Shown: piece by piece, positions 7,351-17,451 of the stretch
Layout: the number at the start of each line of letters is the position of its first letter
How positions within the stretch are numbered: position 1 is the stretch's first letter
Assembly (NCBI RefSeq): GCF_004337695.1
Contig: NZ_SJXJ01000025.1
Coordinates: 1 to 59,567, forward strand
Direction: 5' to 3'
Source of the DNA: Tenacibaculum sp. M341
GTDB taxonomy: Bacteria > Bacteroidota > Bacteroidia > Flavobacteriales > Flavobacteriaceae
DNA length: 59,567 nt
Position numbers and translations under genes: made by a program
Notes under the pieces: generated by a model
Told to the model about the DNA's origin: nothing
What the model saw: only the letters and a program-made list of their open reading frames with translations
The model's database searches: none

Positions 7351-8676
7351 ATGACTAAAAAGTTATTTCTTGTTGCTTTACTAATAGTTACAAGCTTTGT
7401 AAGTGTTGCGCAAGATAAAATTCAATCAGGACCAATGGTAGGATATTCCACAATGCGTGAAGTACTGTTATGGGTTCAAACTACTGAAGTTTCAAAAGTA
7501 CATTTTGAATATTTTGATAAAAAAGCTCCTAAAAAGCGTTTTAAAACAGCTAGCTATACAACCAATAGTAAAGATGGACATGTAGCTAAACTGATAGCAG
7601 ACAAAGTATTACCTGGCAAGAAATACACGTATGAATTATTTGTAAATGGTAAAAAAATAAAAAGGGACTACCCTATGGAGTTTCAATCGCAAACACTTTG
7701 GCAATGGAGAACAGATCCGCCAGAGATTAACTTTGCTATTGGAAGTTGTACTTACGTAAACGAACCTGAATTTGATAGACCAGGAAAGCCTTATGGTAGT
7801 AGTTATGAAATTTTTGATGCCATTCATAACAAAAGACCAGATTTTATGCTTTGGTTAGGTGATAATACCTATTTAAGAGAAGTAGATTGGAATTCTCGCA
7901 CTGGTTTTTTACACAGATATACGCATACACGTTCCTTAAAAGAGTTACAGCCTTTATTGGCATCTTCTCATCATTATGCTATTTGGGATGATCATGATTT
8001 TGGTCCGAATGATTCAGATGGAAGTTTTCCTTTAAAGAAAACAGCAGACGAAATGTTTCAACTTTTCTGGGGAAATCCTAATTATGATGCTTTAGGTACT
8101 GGTGGTATTACAGGTTCTTTTCAATGGGGAGATTTGGACTTTTTCTTGTTAGATAATCGTTATAACAGAACTTCTAACAAAAATTTTACGGGTAAACGTG
8201 AAATGTTAGGAAAAGAACAAATAGACTGGTTAATCAATGCCTTAGCATCTAGTAAAGCTACTTTTAAGTTTATTGCTATTGGTGGTCAGGTATTAAGTAC
8301 AGAAGCTATGCATGAGAATTATGCTACTTTTCCTGAAGAAAAAGAATATTTAATTCGAAAAATAAGAGAAGCCAAAATTAGAGGTGTTATTTTCTTGGAT
8401 GGAGATAGACATCATACTGTATTAAGTAAAATGCAAGAAAGTGACAGAGTATATCCTTTATACGATCTTACTTGTTCTCCTTTAACTTCTGGTTCGCATG
8501 CCAGTAAAGAAGAATTAAATGCTTATAAAATGGAAGAAACTTTAGTTGGAGAACATAATTTCGGAATCTTAAATGTAAGCGGTCCTAAAAGAGATCGTGT
8601 GTTAAAGATTACAATCTTTAATAAAGATGGAAAAGAATTATGGACTAAAAGTATAAATGCTAAAGATTTAAAATGA
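7351..8676 (+). CDS. PhoD-like secreted alkaline phosphatase family protein
   Basis: A 441-aa exported protein: signal peptide 1-20 ending SVAQ, an N-terminal beta domain (about 25-115), then the PhoD-like metallophosphatase domain. Metal and active-site motifs are present: GSC (131-133), LGDN (169-172), WDDHDFG (212-218), LLDNRYN (267-272) and GDRHH (351-355). PhoD enzymes are Ca/Fe-dependent phosphomonoesterases or phosphodiesterases; substrate not known. The N-terminal signal looks like a plain Sec signal, not twin-arginine as in classical PhoD. A TAAATTTG element at 7304-7311 fits a promoter 40 nt before the ATG, though no TTG is seen at -33. No downstream partner on this strand. Confidence 0.88.
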   Translation: MTKKLFLVALLIVTSFVSVAQDKIQSGPMVGYSTMREVLLWVQTTEVSKVHFEYFDKKAPKKRFKTASYTTNSKDGHVAKLIADKVLPGKKYTYELFVNGKKIKRDYPMEFQSQTLWQWRTDPPEINFAIGSCTYVNEPEFDRPGKPYGSSYEIFDAIHNKRPDFMLWLGDNTYLREVDWNSRTGFLHRYTHTRSLKELQPLLASSHHYAIWDDHDFGPNDSDGSFPLKKTADEMFQLFWGNPNYDALGTGGITGSFQWGDLDFFLLDNRYNRTSNKNFTGKREMLGKEQIDWLINALASSKATFKFIAIGGQVLSTEAMHENYATFPEEKEYLIRKIREAKIRGVIFLDGDRHHTVLSKMQESDRVYPLYDLTCSPLTSGSHASKEELNAYKMEETLVGEHNFGILNVSGPKRDRVLKITIFNKDGKELWTKSINAKDLK

Positions 8677-8867
8677 TTTTTCAATGAGTAATTATTAATT
8701 ATCAGTGATCATTTTTAAACAGTAATAAAGTTTTAAAGTTAAAAGTTTTGTTTTTTTTAGATGTATGGACGTAGTATTATGAAACTATCATCTCTAAAAA
8801 ACAAAACTACTTTAAACTTCTACTCTTCCAATTCTTAACTCCCTAAAAAAGTACAATCAAAAAAGCT

Positions 8868-8883
8868 CTCGACTGCGCTCGAG
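8868..8883. repeat. Short palindromic element CTCGACTGCGCTCGAG
   Basis: A 16-bp GC-rich palindromic sequence (stem CTCGA/TCGAG) that stands out in AT-rich DNA. The same core occurs in inverse orientation at 17579-17593. Such elements are dispersed in many flavobacterial genomes, usually near gene ends. The two copies bracket the BNR/serine hydrolase block. Confidence 0.7.
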
Positions 8884-8989
8884 CAGACATTATTTGTAAT
8901 AAACCAGCATTCTTAACTCCTAAAAAAGACACTCGAAAAAAGTCTCTTCTCTCTTCTCTCTTTTCTCTTTTCTAATTTTTACAAAAACA

Positions 8990-9024
8990 AAAAATCCCCA
9001 CCAGAAAAACTAGCGGAGATTTTT
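8990..9024 (-). terminator. Probable terminator of the BNR gene
   Basis: On the minus strand a stem (AAAAATCTCCGC paired with GTGGGGATTTTT, two mismatches) ends in a T-run. It lies about 40 nt beyond the stop codon at 9066. Confidence 0.6.
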
Positions 9025-9065
9025 CAGCTTAAAGCATAAAACCTAAAGCTTATAGCTATAAAACA

Positions 9066-12000
9066 TTAATCCTCATAACCACGACCAGGCGTATATGGAG
9101 CTCCAGAATTGATCAATTCTTGCTCTAATGTTTTAATATCTTTATTAAATATTGTTTCCATTTTAGTTTTTATAACAGTTACTTCTTCTTTTGCTATTGC
9201 ATAACTATCACGATGTGTTTTAGTTGGTGTAGCTGTAGAATACTTTTGCTCATAACCAATAGACCCTAAACGACTTGCAGTAGATAATGGTTGATCTATA
9301 TCTAATCTACGTTTTACAGCATCGCCATACATTGCTATTTGTACCTCGTTTAATTGTTTTTCTATTAGTTTTACTGTTTTAGCTAAACTTCCTAATGGTT
9401 GCTCAGAACGTTTAATAGCTTCTTTAATATGAGTTAATTTATTTCTGCTTTCAGACATTAATCGCTGAGCAGTTCCCATATCTGCTTGTACTTTTGCCAA
9501 TCCTTTTTGGAAAGCAACTTTTTCAGCACGATTTTTAGCTGGCATTTCTACATTGTTCAATGCTCTTACTTCAAAACTTGTAGGTGCTGTTAAAGAATTC
9601 AACTCACCATCTTTTAATATCCCCATTTCTACTGTATAAGTTCCTGGTGCTACTAAAGTTCCTTCTGAACGTCCAGCAAATGGATTATAAAATCCTGATT
9701 TGTTCAAATTGATAGGGTTTTGAGGCGTGTATCTTAAATCCCATTTGAAACGTTGTACTCCTTTTGCAACTGGCTTAAATTCTTTTTTAATTACTTTACC
9801 AGTAGCATCTTTAATATAAAATACCAATTCAGGTTTACTTTCGTTATTTTCTTCTTTTAACGATGTATAGTTTGGATACGGAGTATCTTGTCCTGATTTT
9901 ACCAATCCTTTTTCACTCTTTTGACGTTTACTTTTTAAAGATGTAAAGTTTGAATCGTAATAATAAGTAATGATTGCCTCTGGACCAAGATTTTGTGCTG
10001 TATACAAGTTATCACCTTGGAAAGATTTTCCTGGTAAACCTAACGGACTGCTTTTTTCCCACATTAATGCAGTACGAATAGGATAAATTTTAGCCTTTTC
10101 TTTAGGAGCAGCATTTTCAATGTTTCTTAATGCTGAATAATCGTCCATTACATAAAAACCACGACCAAAAGTACCTAATACTAAGTCATTTTCACGCTCT
10201 TGAATAGCAATATCTCTTACTGCAATTGTTGGCAATCCGTTTTTCAATTGTTTCCAATTTTGACCTTTATTTGGAGAGAAAAATGCTCCAAACTCTGTTC
10301 CTACAAAAAGTAAATTAGAGTCTACATGATCTTCTTCAATTGCATATACACTACCTCTTTCTGGTAAGTTTGATGCAATTGCTTGCCAGCTATTACCTTT
10401 GTCAGTAGATTTAAAAACATAAGGTTTAAAATCTCCGTATTTATGATGATTAAAAGCAACATAAATCGTATTCTCATCATGTCTAGATAAATAAATGCTA
10501 TTTACATATGATTGCTTTGGCGCTCCAGAAATACTTGAAATCTTTCTCCAACTCTGTCCTCCATTTTCAGAAATATGAATTAAACCATCATCAGTACCTG
10601 CGGCTAATAATTCTTTATTCTTTGGCGATTCAGCAAAAGCTACTACACTACCATATTGCGATGTTGAACCATTTTTCATTACTGCATCTATACTTACAAC
10701 TCTTCCGTATACTTTTAAGGTATTTCGGTCTATTTGCTGTGAAAGATCATCACTAATAACTTCCCAGCTATTTCCATAGTCATCTGATTTAAACACTTTG
10801 TTTGCTGAAAAATATAAACGTCCAGGCACGTGTCTACTCACCACTAAAGGAGCATCCCAATTAAAACGGTATGCGTTTTCTCCTTTTCTTGCTTTTGGTT
10901 TAATTCCTACTTTTTCACCGCTTTTCTTGTCAAAACGAACCAATCCTCCATATTGAGATTGTGCATACACAATATTTGGATTATTAGGATCAATTTGCGA
11001 TTCAAATCCGTCTCCTCCATTGGTAATAAACCATTCAAAATTTCTAATTCCATGATTCGTTAATACTCTTGACGGACCTCCTAAACTAAAGTTATCTTGA
11101 GTACCACCGTAAATATTATAAAAAGGATAATCATTATCTACAGCTACTTTATAAAACTGAGTAACAGGTAAATTTTCTTTGAAATCCCATGTTTTAGCTG
11201 CATCAAAGGTTTCATAAATTCCACCATCACAACCAACAATCCAATGCTTATTGTTATGAGGATTTATCCACATTGCATGGTTATCAACATGTTTTGTGTC
11301 CTCTCCTACTAATTTGAAACTTTTACCTCCGTCATGAGTTACTGACATCCAAGTATCCATAGAATATACTGTATTTTCATCTATAGGATCTGCAATAATT
11401 TCTTGGTAATAATTCCCACTTGTTACATGAGAGCTTCTTTTTTGCCAGCTAGCTCCTCTGTTTGTTGAAGCAAAAAATCCTCCTTTACGATTGGCAGCTT
11501 CTACAATAGCGTAAATAATTTCAGGATTTGCAGGTGAAATAGCTAAACCAATACGTCCTAACTCTTCATTAGGTAATCCTTTGTTAATCTTTGTCCAAGT
11601 TGCTCCACCGTCTACACTTTTATGAATTGCAGAACCTGGTCCACCTCCAACATAAGTATACACATGACGACGTCTTTGTAATGTAGTTGCATATAATACA
11701 TTTGGATCTCTAGGGTCCATTACAACATCATTTACACCAGTATGTTCATCAACTTTAATTACAGATTTCCAAGTTTTACCTCCATCTTCTGTTTTATACA
11801 GTCCTCTATCACCTCCTTTACTCCATAACGGTCCAATAGCAGCTACATAAACGATATCTGAGTTTTCTGGATGTACAACAATTTTTCCAATATGTTCAGA
11901 GTTTTTAAGTCCCATGTGTTGCCATGAAGCTCCTCCATCTATTGATTTATAAATTCCGTCTCCATAAGAAACTGAACGTTGATTGTTATTTTCTCCTGTT

Positions 12001-12350
12001 CCAACCCAAATTACGTTTGAATTATTCGGATCCATAGTGACACATCCTATTGAATAAGAACCCTGTGAGTCGAAAATTGGTTGATAAGTAATACCTGAAT
12101 TCACTGTTTTCCATACGCCTCCTGCTGCAGTTGCTACATAATATTCATATGGATTTTTAGGATTAAAGGCAAAATCAGATATACGTCCTGATGTTAGTGC
12201 TGGTCCAACATTTCTCCATTTAAGACCTGAAACACTTATGGCTTCTAAAGGAGATTTTTTTGTATCCTTCTTTTTAGATTTTCTCTGAGCATCACAAATT
12301 TGGGTACAACTTAAGAGTATCCCAAGTACTACGACAAGTGATTTTTTCAT
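9066..12350 (-). CDS. Secreted BNR/sortilin-like beta-propeller protein (copy 1)
   Basis: A 1,094-aa exported protein with a Sec signal (about 1-21) followed by a Lys-rich stretch. Most of it (about 45-760) is made of BNR/Asp-box propeller blades, the S-x-D-x-G-x-x-W motif recurring as SIDGGASW, TEDGGKTW, SVDGGATW, STNRGASW, SDDYGNSW, SENGGQSW and STDKGNSW. The remaining ~330 residues contain an Ig-like segment (PVAKGVQRFKWDLRYTPQNP) and a helical end. Such proteins are often annotated as glycosyl hydrolase or VPS10-like, but the Asp boxes are structural and I see no sialidase Arg triad, so enzymatic activity is doubtful. It is a clear paralogue of 14221-17451, with a beta-lactamase-like gene between them on the same strand. 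Surface binding of a polymer or peptide would fit the neighbours. Confidence 0.87.
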   Translation of the reverse strand: MKKSLVVVLGILLSCTQICDAQRKSKKKDTKKSPLEAISVSGLKWRNVGPALTSGRISDFAFNPKNPYEYYVATAAGGVWKTVNSGITYQPIFDSQGSYSIGCVTMDPNNSNVIWVGTGENNNQRSVSYGDGIYKSIDGGASWQHMGLKNSEHIGKIVVHPENSDIVYVAAIGPLWSKGGDRGLYKTEDGGKTWKSVIKVDEHTGVNDVVMDPRDPNVLYATTLQRRRHVYTYVGGGPGSAIHKSVDGGATWTKINKGLPNEELGRIGLAISPANPEIIYAIVEAANRKGGFFASTNRGASWQKRSSHVTSGNYYQEIIADPIDENTVYSMDTWMSVTHDGGKSFKLVGEDTKHVDNHAMWINPHNNKHWIVGCDGGIYETFDAAKTWDFKENLPVTQFYKVAVDNDYPFYNIYGGTQDNFSLGGPSRVLTNHGIRNFEWFITNGGDGFESQIDPNNPNIVYAQSQYGGLVRFDKKSGEKVGIKPKARKGENAYRFNWDAPLVVSRHVPGRLYFSANKVFKSDDYGNSWEVISDDLSQQIDRNTLKVYGRVVSIDAVMKNGSTSQYGSVVAFAESPKNKELLAAGTDDGLIHISENGGQSWRKISSISGAPKQSYVNSIYLSRHDENTIYVAFNHHKYGDFKPYVFKSTDKGNSWQAIASNLPERGSVYAIEEDHVDSNLLFVGTEFGAFFSPNKGQNWKQLKNGLPTIAVRDIAIQERENDLVLGTFGRGFYVMDDYSALRNIENAAPKEKAKIYPIRTALMWEKSSPLGLPGKSFQGDNLYTAQNLGPEAIITYYYDSNFTSLKSKRQKSEKGLVKSGQDTPYPNYTSLKEENNESKPELVFYIKDATGKVIKKEFKPVAKGVQRFKWDLRYTPQNPINLNKSGFYNPFAGRSEGTLVAPGTYTVEMGILKDGELNSLTAPTSFEVRALNNVEMPAKNRAEKVAFQKGLAKVQADMGTAQRLMSESRNKLTHIKEAIKRSEQPLGSLAKTVKLIEKQLNEVQIAMYGDAVKRRLDIDQPLSTASRLGSIGYEQKYSTATPTKTHRDSYAIAKEEVTVIKTKMETIFNKDIKTLEQELINSGAPYTPGRGYED

Positions 12351-12477
12351 TTATTGTAAGTTTCTAGATTTGATTAGCCTCGAAATTACAAAAGATAACT
12401 ATGAACTAAAATAAATATGGAATTTCAAACAAATTAATTTTTTTTGTATTCGATGTAATTTAGACTAGTGATAAAAA

Positions 12478-14088
12478 TTAATCATTGACTATTGCTGGTA
12501 AAATATATGTTTGCATCATTTTATCTATATCAGAATGCATATAAGGTAAATTATAACCAGAGGCTGTAATTACCACTACAAAAGGGATATCTTTAAAAAC
12601 AAAAATCTTATTCCCACCATTTCCGGTACAAAAAGATGTTTCATATTTTTTATCTTTCATTGTATATGTTTTATTCCAAAATAAATATCCATAGAAACTA
12701 TCATCACTGTAAGGTTGTTTTATTTGTTTAGATAAACTTTTTGCTACCCAATCTTTTGAAATAATTTGTCTGCCATTCCAAACTCCTTGATTTTTATACA
12801 ACTGACCATATTTAGCAAAATCAATCGCTCTTAATCGAATTCCTCCTGCTGTATTTCCTACTTTTTGAGGTGTATACTGCCATTTATAACTAGTGATTCC
12901 TAAAGGGCTAAATAAATTTTTATCAGCATAATCAACCAAACCATTTGGAACTGTTTTGTGTAATATATCTCCTAAAACTACCACACCAGCTGTAAAATAA
13001 TGGTACTCTTCTCCTACTTTTCTATTAGACATTGGTAAGTCTAAAGCGAATTTCACCCAATTTTCTGTTGGGTACATAAACTCTTCGTTTCCTGGATTGC
13101 TAAAATCATTATCATCGCCTATAAAACCTGAACTCATGGTTAATAAAGACTCAATAGTAACCTTATCTTTTTTGGGAGTATAATTTTTGTATTCTTTTAA
13201 ATTATAAAAATTGTCAATCGTTACTTTTTCATTTTTGATCAATTGATCATCAATCGCTATTCCTGTGATGGTTGAAGCAATTGTTTTTCCTACTGATCTT
13301 GGATCGTGTAAACTTTCTCTATTAGAATTATTAAAGTACTCTTCTATAAGTACTTCTCCTTTTTTCAGAATAACAATTCCGTTTATATGTTCAAATCTAC
13401 CTTGTGCTATTTTTTTATTTAAGTCTTCTATTCTTTCTTTTTTATAATTACTCTTTGAAATTTTTAAATCTTTCATTGGAGTTATTTTTTGTACAGGAAT
13501 TAGCGACGCATCGTAAGGCAATTCTTCTACATTTATATCAATTTTTCCTTCTGCTAATACTTTTCCTGTTTTAAAAGCGGTATCATTTATATAAGTGCTT
13601 ACTTTAACTGTTAACTCATGTTTTCCCTCATCTAAAACATCTCTTCCTCCACTCATTTTCATAAACTTTAACCACATAAACCATCCCCAAAAATCCAATC
13701 TTTCAGGATATACTAGCGGTATTTTATATGTTAATTGCGTTGTTTTAGCTTTATTTGTTCCTGCTCCTTTATGTAAGTTTTCTGTATGAATTAACTGGTT
13801 ATCTACAAAAAAGGAAAATTGAAAACTTCCTTTCTTTAATAGTTCTTCTTGAGATAAATTTGGAGCTAATTCTTTAAGATATGTAATTAACGGTTTATTT
13901 AAAGTAAACTCCATTGATAAAAAAGCATCTTTATTAAGATTAAAACTTTGAACATAGGTTCTTTTTTGTGTTTTGTTTTTTATATCTGAAGTTGAAAACC
14001 GTATAGGATTGCTATTTTGAGCTGATACATTGAATGAAAATAGTAGTAATAGTGAAATGATGAATAATGATGGTTTTATGATTTTCAT
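12478..14088 (-). CDS. Secreted serine hydrolase, class C beta-lactamase family
   Basis: About 536 aa from the start at 14088; an in-frame ATG nine codons upstream (14115) is possible, but 14088 places the hydrophobic signal (MKIIKPSLFIISLLLLF) at the N-terminus. Residues ~25-215 form an N-terminal beta domain; from ~240 on the penicillin-binding/beta-lactamase C fold is visible, with SVGK as the S-x-x-K active site in 'DPRSVGKTIAS', a Tyr-containing 'EYHYFTAG' in the position of Y-x-N, and 'CTGNGGN' near the C-terminus in the place of the K-T-G box. The family includes D-aminopeptidases, esterases and carboxypeptidases, so antibiotic resistance should not be assumed. It lies 105-127 nt from the two BNR paralogues on the same strand. 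Confidence 0.83.
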   Translation of the reverse strand: MKIIKPSLFIISLLLLFSFNVSAQNSNPIRFSTSDIKNKTQKRTYVQSFNLNKDAFLSMEFTLNKPLITYLKELAPNLSQEELLKKGSFQFSFFVDNQLIHTENLHKGAGTNKAKTTQLTYKIPLVYPERLDFWGWFMWLKFMKMSGGRDVLDEGKHELTVKVSTYINDTAFKTGKVLAEGKIDINVEELPYDASLIPVQKITPMKDLKISKSNYKKERIEDLNKKIAQGRFEHINGIVILKKGEVLIEEYFNNSNRESLHDPRSVGKTIASTITGIAIDDQLIKNEKVTIDNFYNLKEYKNYTPKKDKVTIESLLTMSSGFIGDDNDFSNPGNEEFMYPTENWVKFALDLPMSNRKVGEEYHYFTAGVVVLGDILHKTVPNGLVDYADKNLFSPLGITSYKWQYTPQKVGNTAGGIRLRAIDFAKYGQLYKNQGVWNGRQIISKDWVAKSLSKQIKQPYSDDSFYGYLFWNKTYTMKDKKYETSFCTGNGGNKIFVFKDIPFVVVITASGYNLPYMHSDIDKMMQTYILPAIVND

Positions 14089-14167
14089 GTGTCTATTGGT
14101 TGAATTGATTTTCATTCATTATAACGACTGAGCGCTATAAATGTTACCAATAATTACATTCACAAAA

Positions 14168-14197
14168 AAAAGTGACTGTATTGCTACAATCACTTTT
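14168..14197 (-). terminator. Terminator after BNR gene copy 2
   Basis: Inverted repeat AAAAGTGA (14168-14175) / TCACTTTT (14190-14197), extended inside by TGT/ACA around one mismatch. On the minus strand it is followed by a T-run. It lies 24 nt beyond the stop at 14221 and separates this gene from the serine hydrolase. Confidence 0.7.
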
Positions 14198-14220
14198 AAA
14201 TTTTTAAGTCTTTAATCGAA

Positions 14221-17200
14221 TTAATTACCTATTAATCCTTGACCTTCTATCCAAGGGGCTCCAGCTTGTTTTAAACCTTGTTCGATACCTGGGATAGTAC
14301 CGTTCATTACAGTTTTCAATTTCGTTTTAATTCCTTGTAATTGTTTTTTAGCTCTATTAAATGAAGCTTTTTGGTTACCTGTTGGTCCATAAGTGTTTGA
14401 TAAAGCGCTATAAGCTAAACGATTTGCATCATTAGGTGTTGGATTTGAAGGCTCACCTATCTCATTTTTAACAGGATCTCCACTTAATTCTTTTTGAATA
14501 GCCAATAAACGTAATCTTGCCTCATTAATTTGTTGTAATAAAGCATCATTTGAAGCCGTTGTTTTATTAGCAGCACGTTTCATTGCTCCTATTTTTTGCA
14601 ACTGACGATTCATTTCTATATTAGTAGCCGTTAAATCTTGTTGAAAAGCAAATACTTCTTTTCTAAATTGATTGATTTCATCAAAAGATTTTCTTGGTAA
14701 TGCACCTTCGTACATAGGCACTACTTTAAACTCTTTAGGACCTTCAAGTACAGTTGTTACACCATCTACTCGTTTTACTAAAGTAGCTGTGTAAGTACCT
14801 GGTGTAGCAAAAATTGTCGGTCCACCCCAAGAACGATTTCTTGAACGAGTTTGTAATCTTTCTCCTCTTTTACTTGGGTAGTTTAATCTCCAATTAACTC
14901 TGTTAAATCCTTTTTTATTAGTTCCTTTTACAGTGTTTACTAAATTTCCTGCAGTATCTTTAATCAATACTTGAATTACAGGCTTCTCTTGATTTGTTTC
15001 TTTTTCAAGAGCATCCCAACCAGGGAAATTTGTATTTGACTTTTCTTTTGCTTTACGCTGATCTTTTAATGATTTAACTTTATCAGCCATAAAATAGGTA
15101 AAACGTGCTCCATATGCCGGATTCGGTGCTATGTATTCTGCGTCTCCTTGACTTCCTACTCTGCTTGCTTGTTTATACCAATATGCGTCTTTAATTGGGA
15201 ATAACGTTGCTTCTTTAGATAACATTGTTTTATTGAAATTACGTAAAGGTGTAATATCATCTAACACAAAAAATCCTCTACCAAATGAAGCACCTACTAA
15301 ATCATTTTCTCTTCTTTGAATAGTGATATCTCTAAATGAAATTGTAGGAATTTTTCCTTTTAACTGCACCCAATTAGTACCTCCGTTGTATGTAAAATAG
15401 ATTCCGTATTCAGTAGCTGCAAAAATTAAATCTTTATTTACGTGATCTTGAACTAATCTCCAAATTAATAAACGTTCTGGTAAATCACCATTAATTAAAA
15501 ACCAACTTTTTCCTTTATTGCTACTTTTTAAAATGTATGGTTTGTAATCACCGTATTTGTGATTATCTACTGCTGCATATACTACATTTGCATCAAACAA
15601 ATCAGCACGAACATCATTTACAAATGGTACAAAATCAAGACCTTTTACATTTTTTAATGAAAATTTTCTCCATGTTTTACCTCCATCTTCCGTAGTTTGA
15701 ATAAGTCCGTCATCGGTCCCTGCATATAATAAACCTTCTTGTTTAGGAGATTCTGCTAAAGATGTTATAGTGTTGTAATTAGACATTGCATATACATCCC
15801 ATGCATTGTCCCAACTTTGTTGCTTACCGTAATAAGGTAATGTAATACGATTTTGATTTAAGGTTAAATCCTTAGAAATAGCTGTCCAATCATCTCCTCT
15901 ATTTTCTGAACGCCATACACGTTGAGACGCAAAATACAAGCGCTTAGGGTTGTGTGGACTAACTAGAATTGGAGCATCCCAGTTAAAACGTTCAAAAGGC
16001 TCTCCTTCTCCAGACTGTGGTTGAATAAATACCGTTTCTTTAGTAGTTTGATCTATTCTCCATAAAGCTCCTTTTTGAAATTCTCCATAAGTTATATTAG
16101 GATTTCCTGGCTCTATAGCCGATTGATGACCGTCTGCACCTAATGTTTTCCACCAATCACCGTTGGTAATTCCATCAGAAAAAATAGTTTGAGAAGGTCC
16201 TCCATGCGATCCATTATCTTGTGTACCTCCATAGATTTTATAAAATGGCTTAGAATCGTCTACTGCTAACTTAAAGTACTGTGTTATTGGTAAGTTTCTA
16301 ATAAATTTCCAACTCTTAGTAAGATCAAAACTTTCATATAAACCTCCATCTGTACCAAACAATACATAATTCGGATCAGAAGCTTTGAACGCCATAGCAT
16401 GGCTATCAACGTGCTTGTTACGCTCGTTCATAGTGTAAAATGTTTTACCATGATCATCAGAAATTTGTACATAGTTATTCATTAAAAATAACTTTCCTTC
16501 GTGGTGAGGAGATGCATATAATTCTTGATAATAATGTGGTCCTGTACCACCAGAAACTGCATTTGATTGTTTTTTCCAAGATTCACCTCTGTTTGTAGAC
16601 ATGAATACGCCTCCTTTTCTTCTGTCTAACTCAATAGCAGCATAAATTACATCTGGATTAAAAGGAGAGATTGCTAATCCGATTTTACCTAAGTTAGAAC
16701 CTGGAATTCCCTTTTTTAATTGTGTCCATGTTTCACCTCCATCAGTACTTTTATGAATACCAGAACCTGGTCCTCCTCCTAAATATCCAGCAACAATACG
16801 TTGACGTTGCCAGGTTGCTGCATATAAAACATCAGGGTTTCTAGGATCAATTACTAAATCGGTAGCACCTACCCATTCGCTATCTCCTAAAGTTCTTTTC
16901 CATGATTTTCCTCCATCAACTGACTTGTAAACACCACGTTCTCCTCCAGAAGTCCATAAGGGTCCTTGAGAAACAGCCCAAATAATATTTGAATCTTTTG
17001 GGTGTACTATAATTTTTGATAGATGTTCTGATTTTGTAAGTCCCATGTTTTTCCAGCTAGCACCGTCATCATGACTTACATAAATTCCGTCACCAAAAGC
17101 AACGTGACGACCTCCAACATTTTCACCTGTTCCAACCCAAATAGTATGTGGATTGTTAGGATCAATGGTTATAGCTCCAATTGAATATGACTTTTGTCTA

Positions 17201-17451
17201 TCAAAAAGAGGTTTCCAAGTAGTACCAGAATTGGTTGTTTTCCAAACCCCTCCAGAACCTACAGCAACATACCAAACATTTTTATTTTCTGGATGAATAG
17301 CAATATCTGCAATTCTTCCTGATGTAAAAGCAGGTCCAATGTTTCTGAATGGTAAACCACTAAAGGTTTTACTGTTAATTTTTTGGGCTTCAAGCGGAAT
17401 TATTAAAAGCATTAACCCTAATGCAAATAATAATTTTGAAAATGAATTCAT
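14221..17451 (-). CDS. Secreted BNR/sortilin-like beta-propeller protein (copy 2)
   Basis: A 1,076-aa exported paralogue of the protein at 9066-12350. Signal peptide 1-22 (ending PLEAQ). Asp-box blades recur through about residue 730: SHDDGASW, SVDGGKSW, STDGGETW, STNRGESW, SENRGDDW, TEDGGKTW, SSNKGKSW. Both copies share 'GVWKT.NSG.T', 'GTGEN' and 'HVDSHAM/HVDNHAM' loops and a C-terminal Ig-like plus helical region. The DNA is diverged, so the duplication is old. The protein is probably an extracytoplasmic binding or processing factor; no catalytic residues can be assigned. It is followed by its own terminator, so each paralogue probably has its own promoter. Neighbours are M20 deacylase, YfcC carrier and gamma-glutamyltransferase, consistent with peptide use. 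Confidence 0.87.
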   Translation of the reverse strand: MNSFSKLLFALGLMLLIIPLEAQKINSKTFSGLPFRNIGPAFTSGRIADIAIHPENKNVWYVAVGSGGVWKTTNSGTTWKPLFDRQKSYSIGAITIDPNNPHTIWVGTGENVGGRHVAFGDGIYVSHDDGASWKNMGLTKSEHLSKIIVHPKDSNIIWAVSQGPLWTSGGERGVYKSVDGGKSWKRTLGDSEWVGATDLVIDPRNPDVLYAATWQRQRIVAGYLGGGPGSGIHKSTDGGETWTQLKKGIPGSNLGKIGLAISPFNPDVIYAAIELDRRKGGVFMSTNRGESWKKQSNAVSGGTGPHYYQELYASPHHEGKLFLMNNYVQISDDHGKTFYTMNERNKHVDSHAMAFKASDPNYVLFGTDGGLYESFDLTKSWKFIRNLPITQYFKLAVDDSKPFYKIYGGTQDNGSHGGPSQTIFSDGITNGDWWKTLGADGHQSAIEPGNPNITYGEFQKGALWRIDQTTKETVFIQPQSGEGEPFERFNWDAPILVSPHNPKRLYFASQRVWRSENRGDDWTAISKDLTLNQNRITLPYYGKQQSWDNAWDVYAMSNYNTITSLAESPKQEGLLYAGTDDGLIQTTEDGGKTWRKFSLKNVKGLDFVPFVNDVRADLFDANVVYAAVDNHKYGDYKPYILKSSNKGKSWFLINGDLPERLLIWRLVQDHVNKDLIFAATEYGIYFTYNGGTNWVQLKGKIPTISFRDITIQRRENDLVGASFGRGFFVLDDITPLRNFNKTMLSKEATLFPIKDAYWYKQASRVGSQGDAEYIAPNPAYGARFTYFMADKVKSLKDQRKAKEKSNTNFPGWDALEKETNQEKPVIQVLIKDTAGNLVNTVKGTNKKGFNRVNWRLNYPSKRGERLQTRSRNRSWGGPTIFATPGTYTATLVKRVDGVTTVLEGPKEFKVVPMYEGALPRKSFDEINQFRKEVFAFQQDLTATNIEMNRQLQKIGAMKRAANKTTASNDALLQQINEARLRLLAIQKELSGDPVKNEIGEPSNPTPNDANRLAYSALSNTYGPTGNQKASFNRAKKQLQGIKTKLKTVMNGTIPGIEQGLKQAGAPWIEGQGLIGN

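Larger units (their letters stand above)
8677..9065. other. Intergenic region with palindrome and terminator
   Basis: About 390 nt between convergent genes, without a gene. It contains the palindromic element at 8868-8883, a run of CTCTT-like pyrimidine repeats (about 8944-8974), and a terminator hairpin for the BNR gene. Confidence 0.5.

Noticed and set aside
12478-14088. Beta-lactamase resistance gene
   Set aside because: The S-x-x-K fold is shared with many esterases and peptidases, the K-T-G box is not clear and the neighbours are peptide-handling genes.
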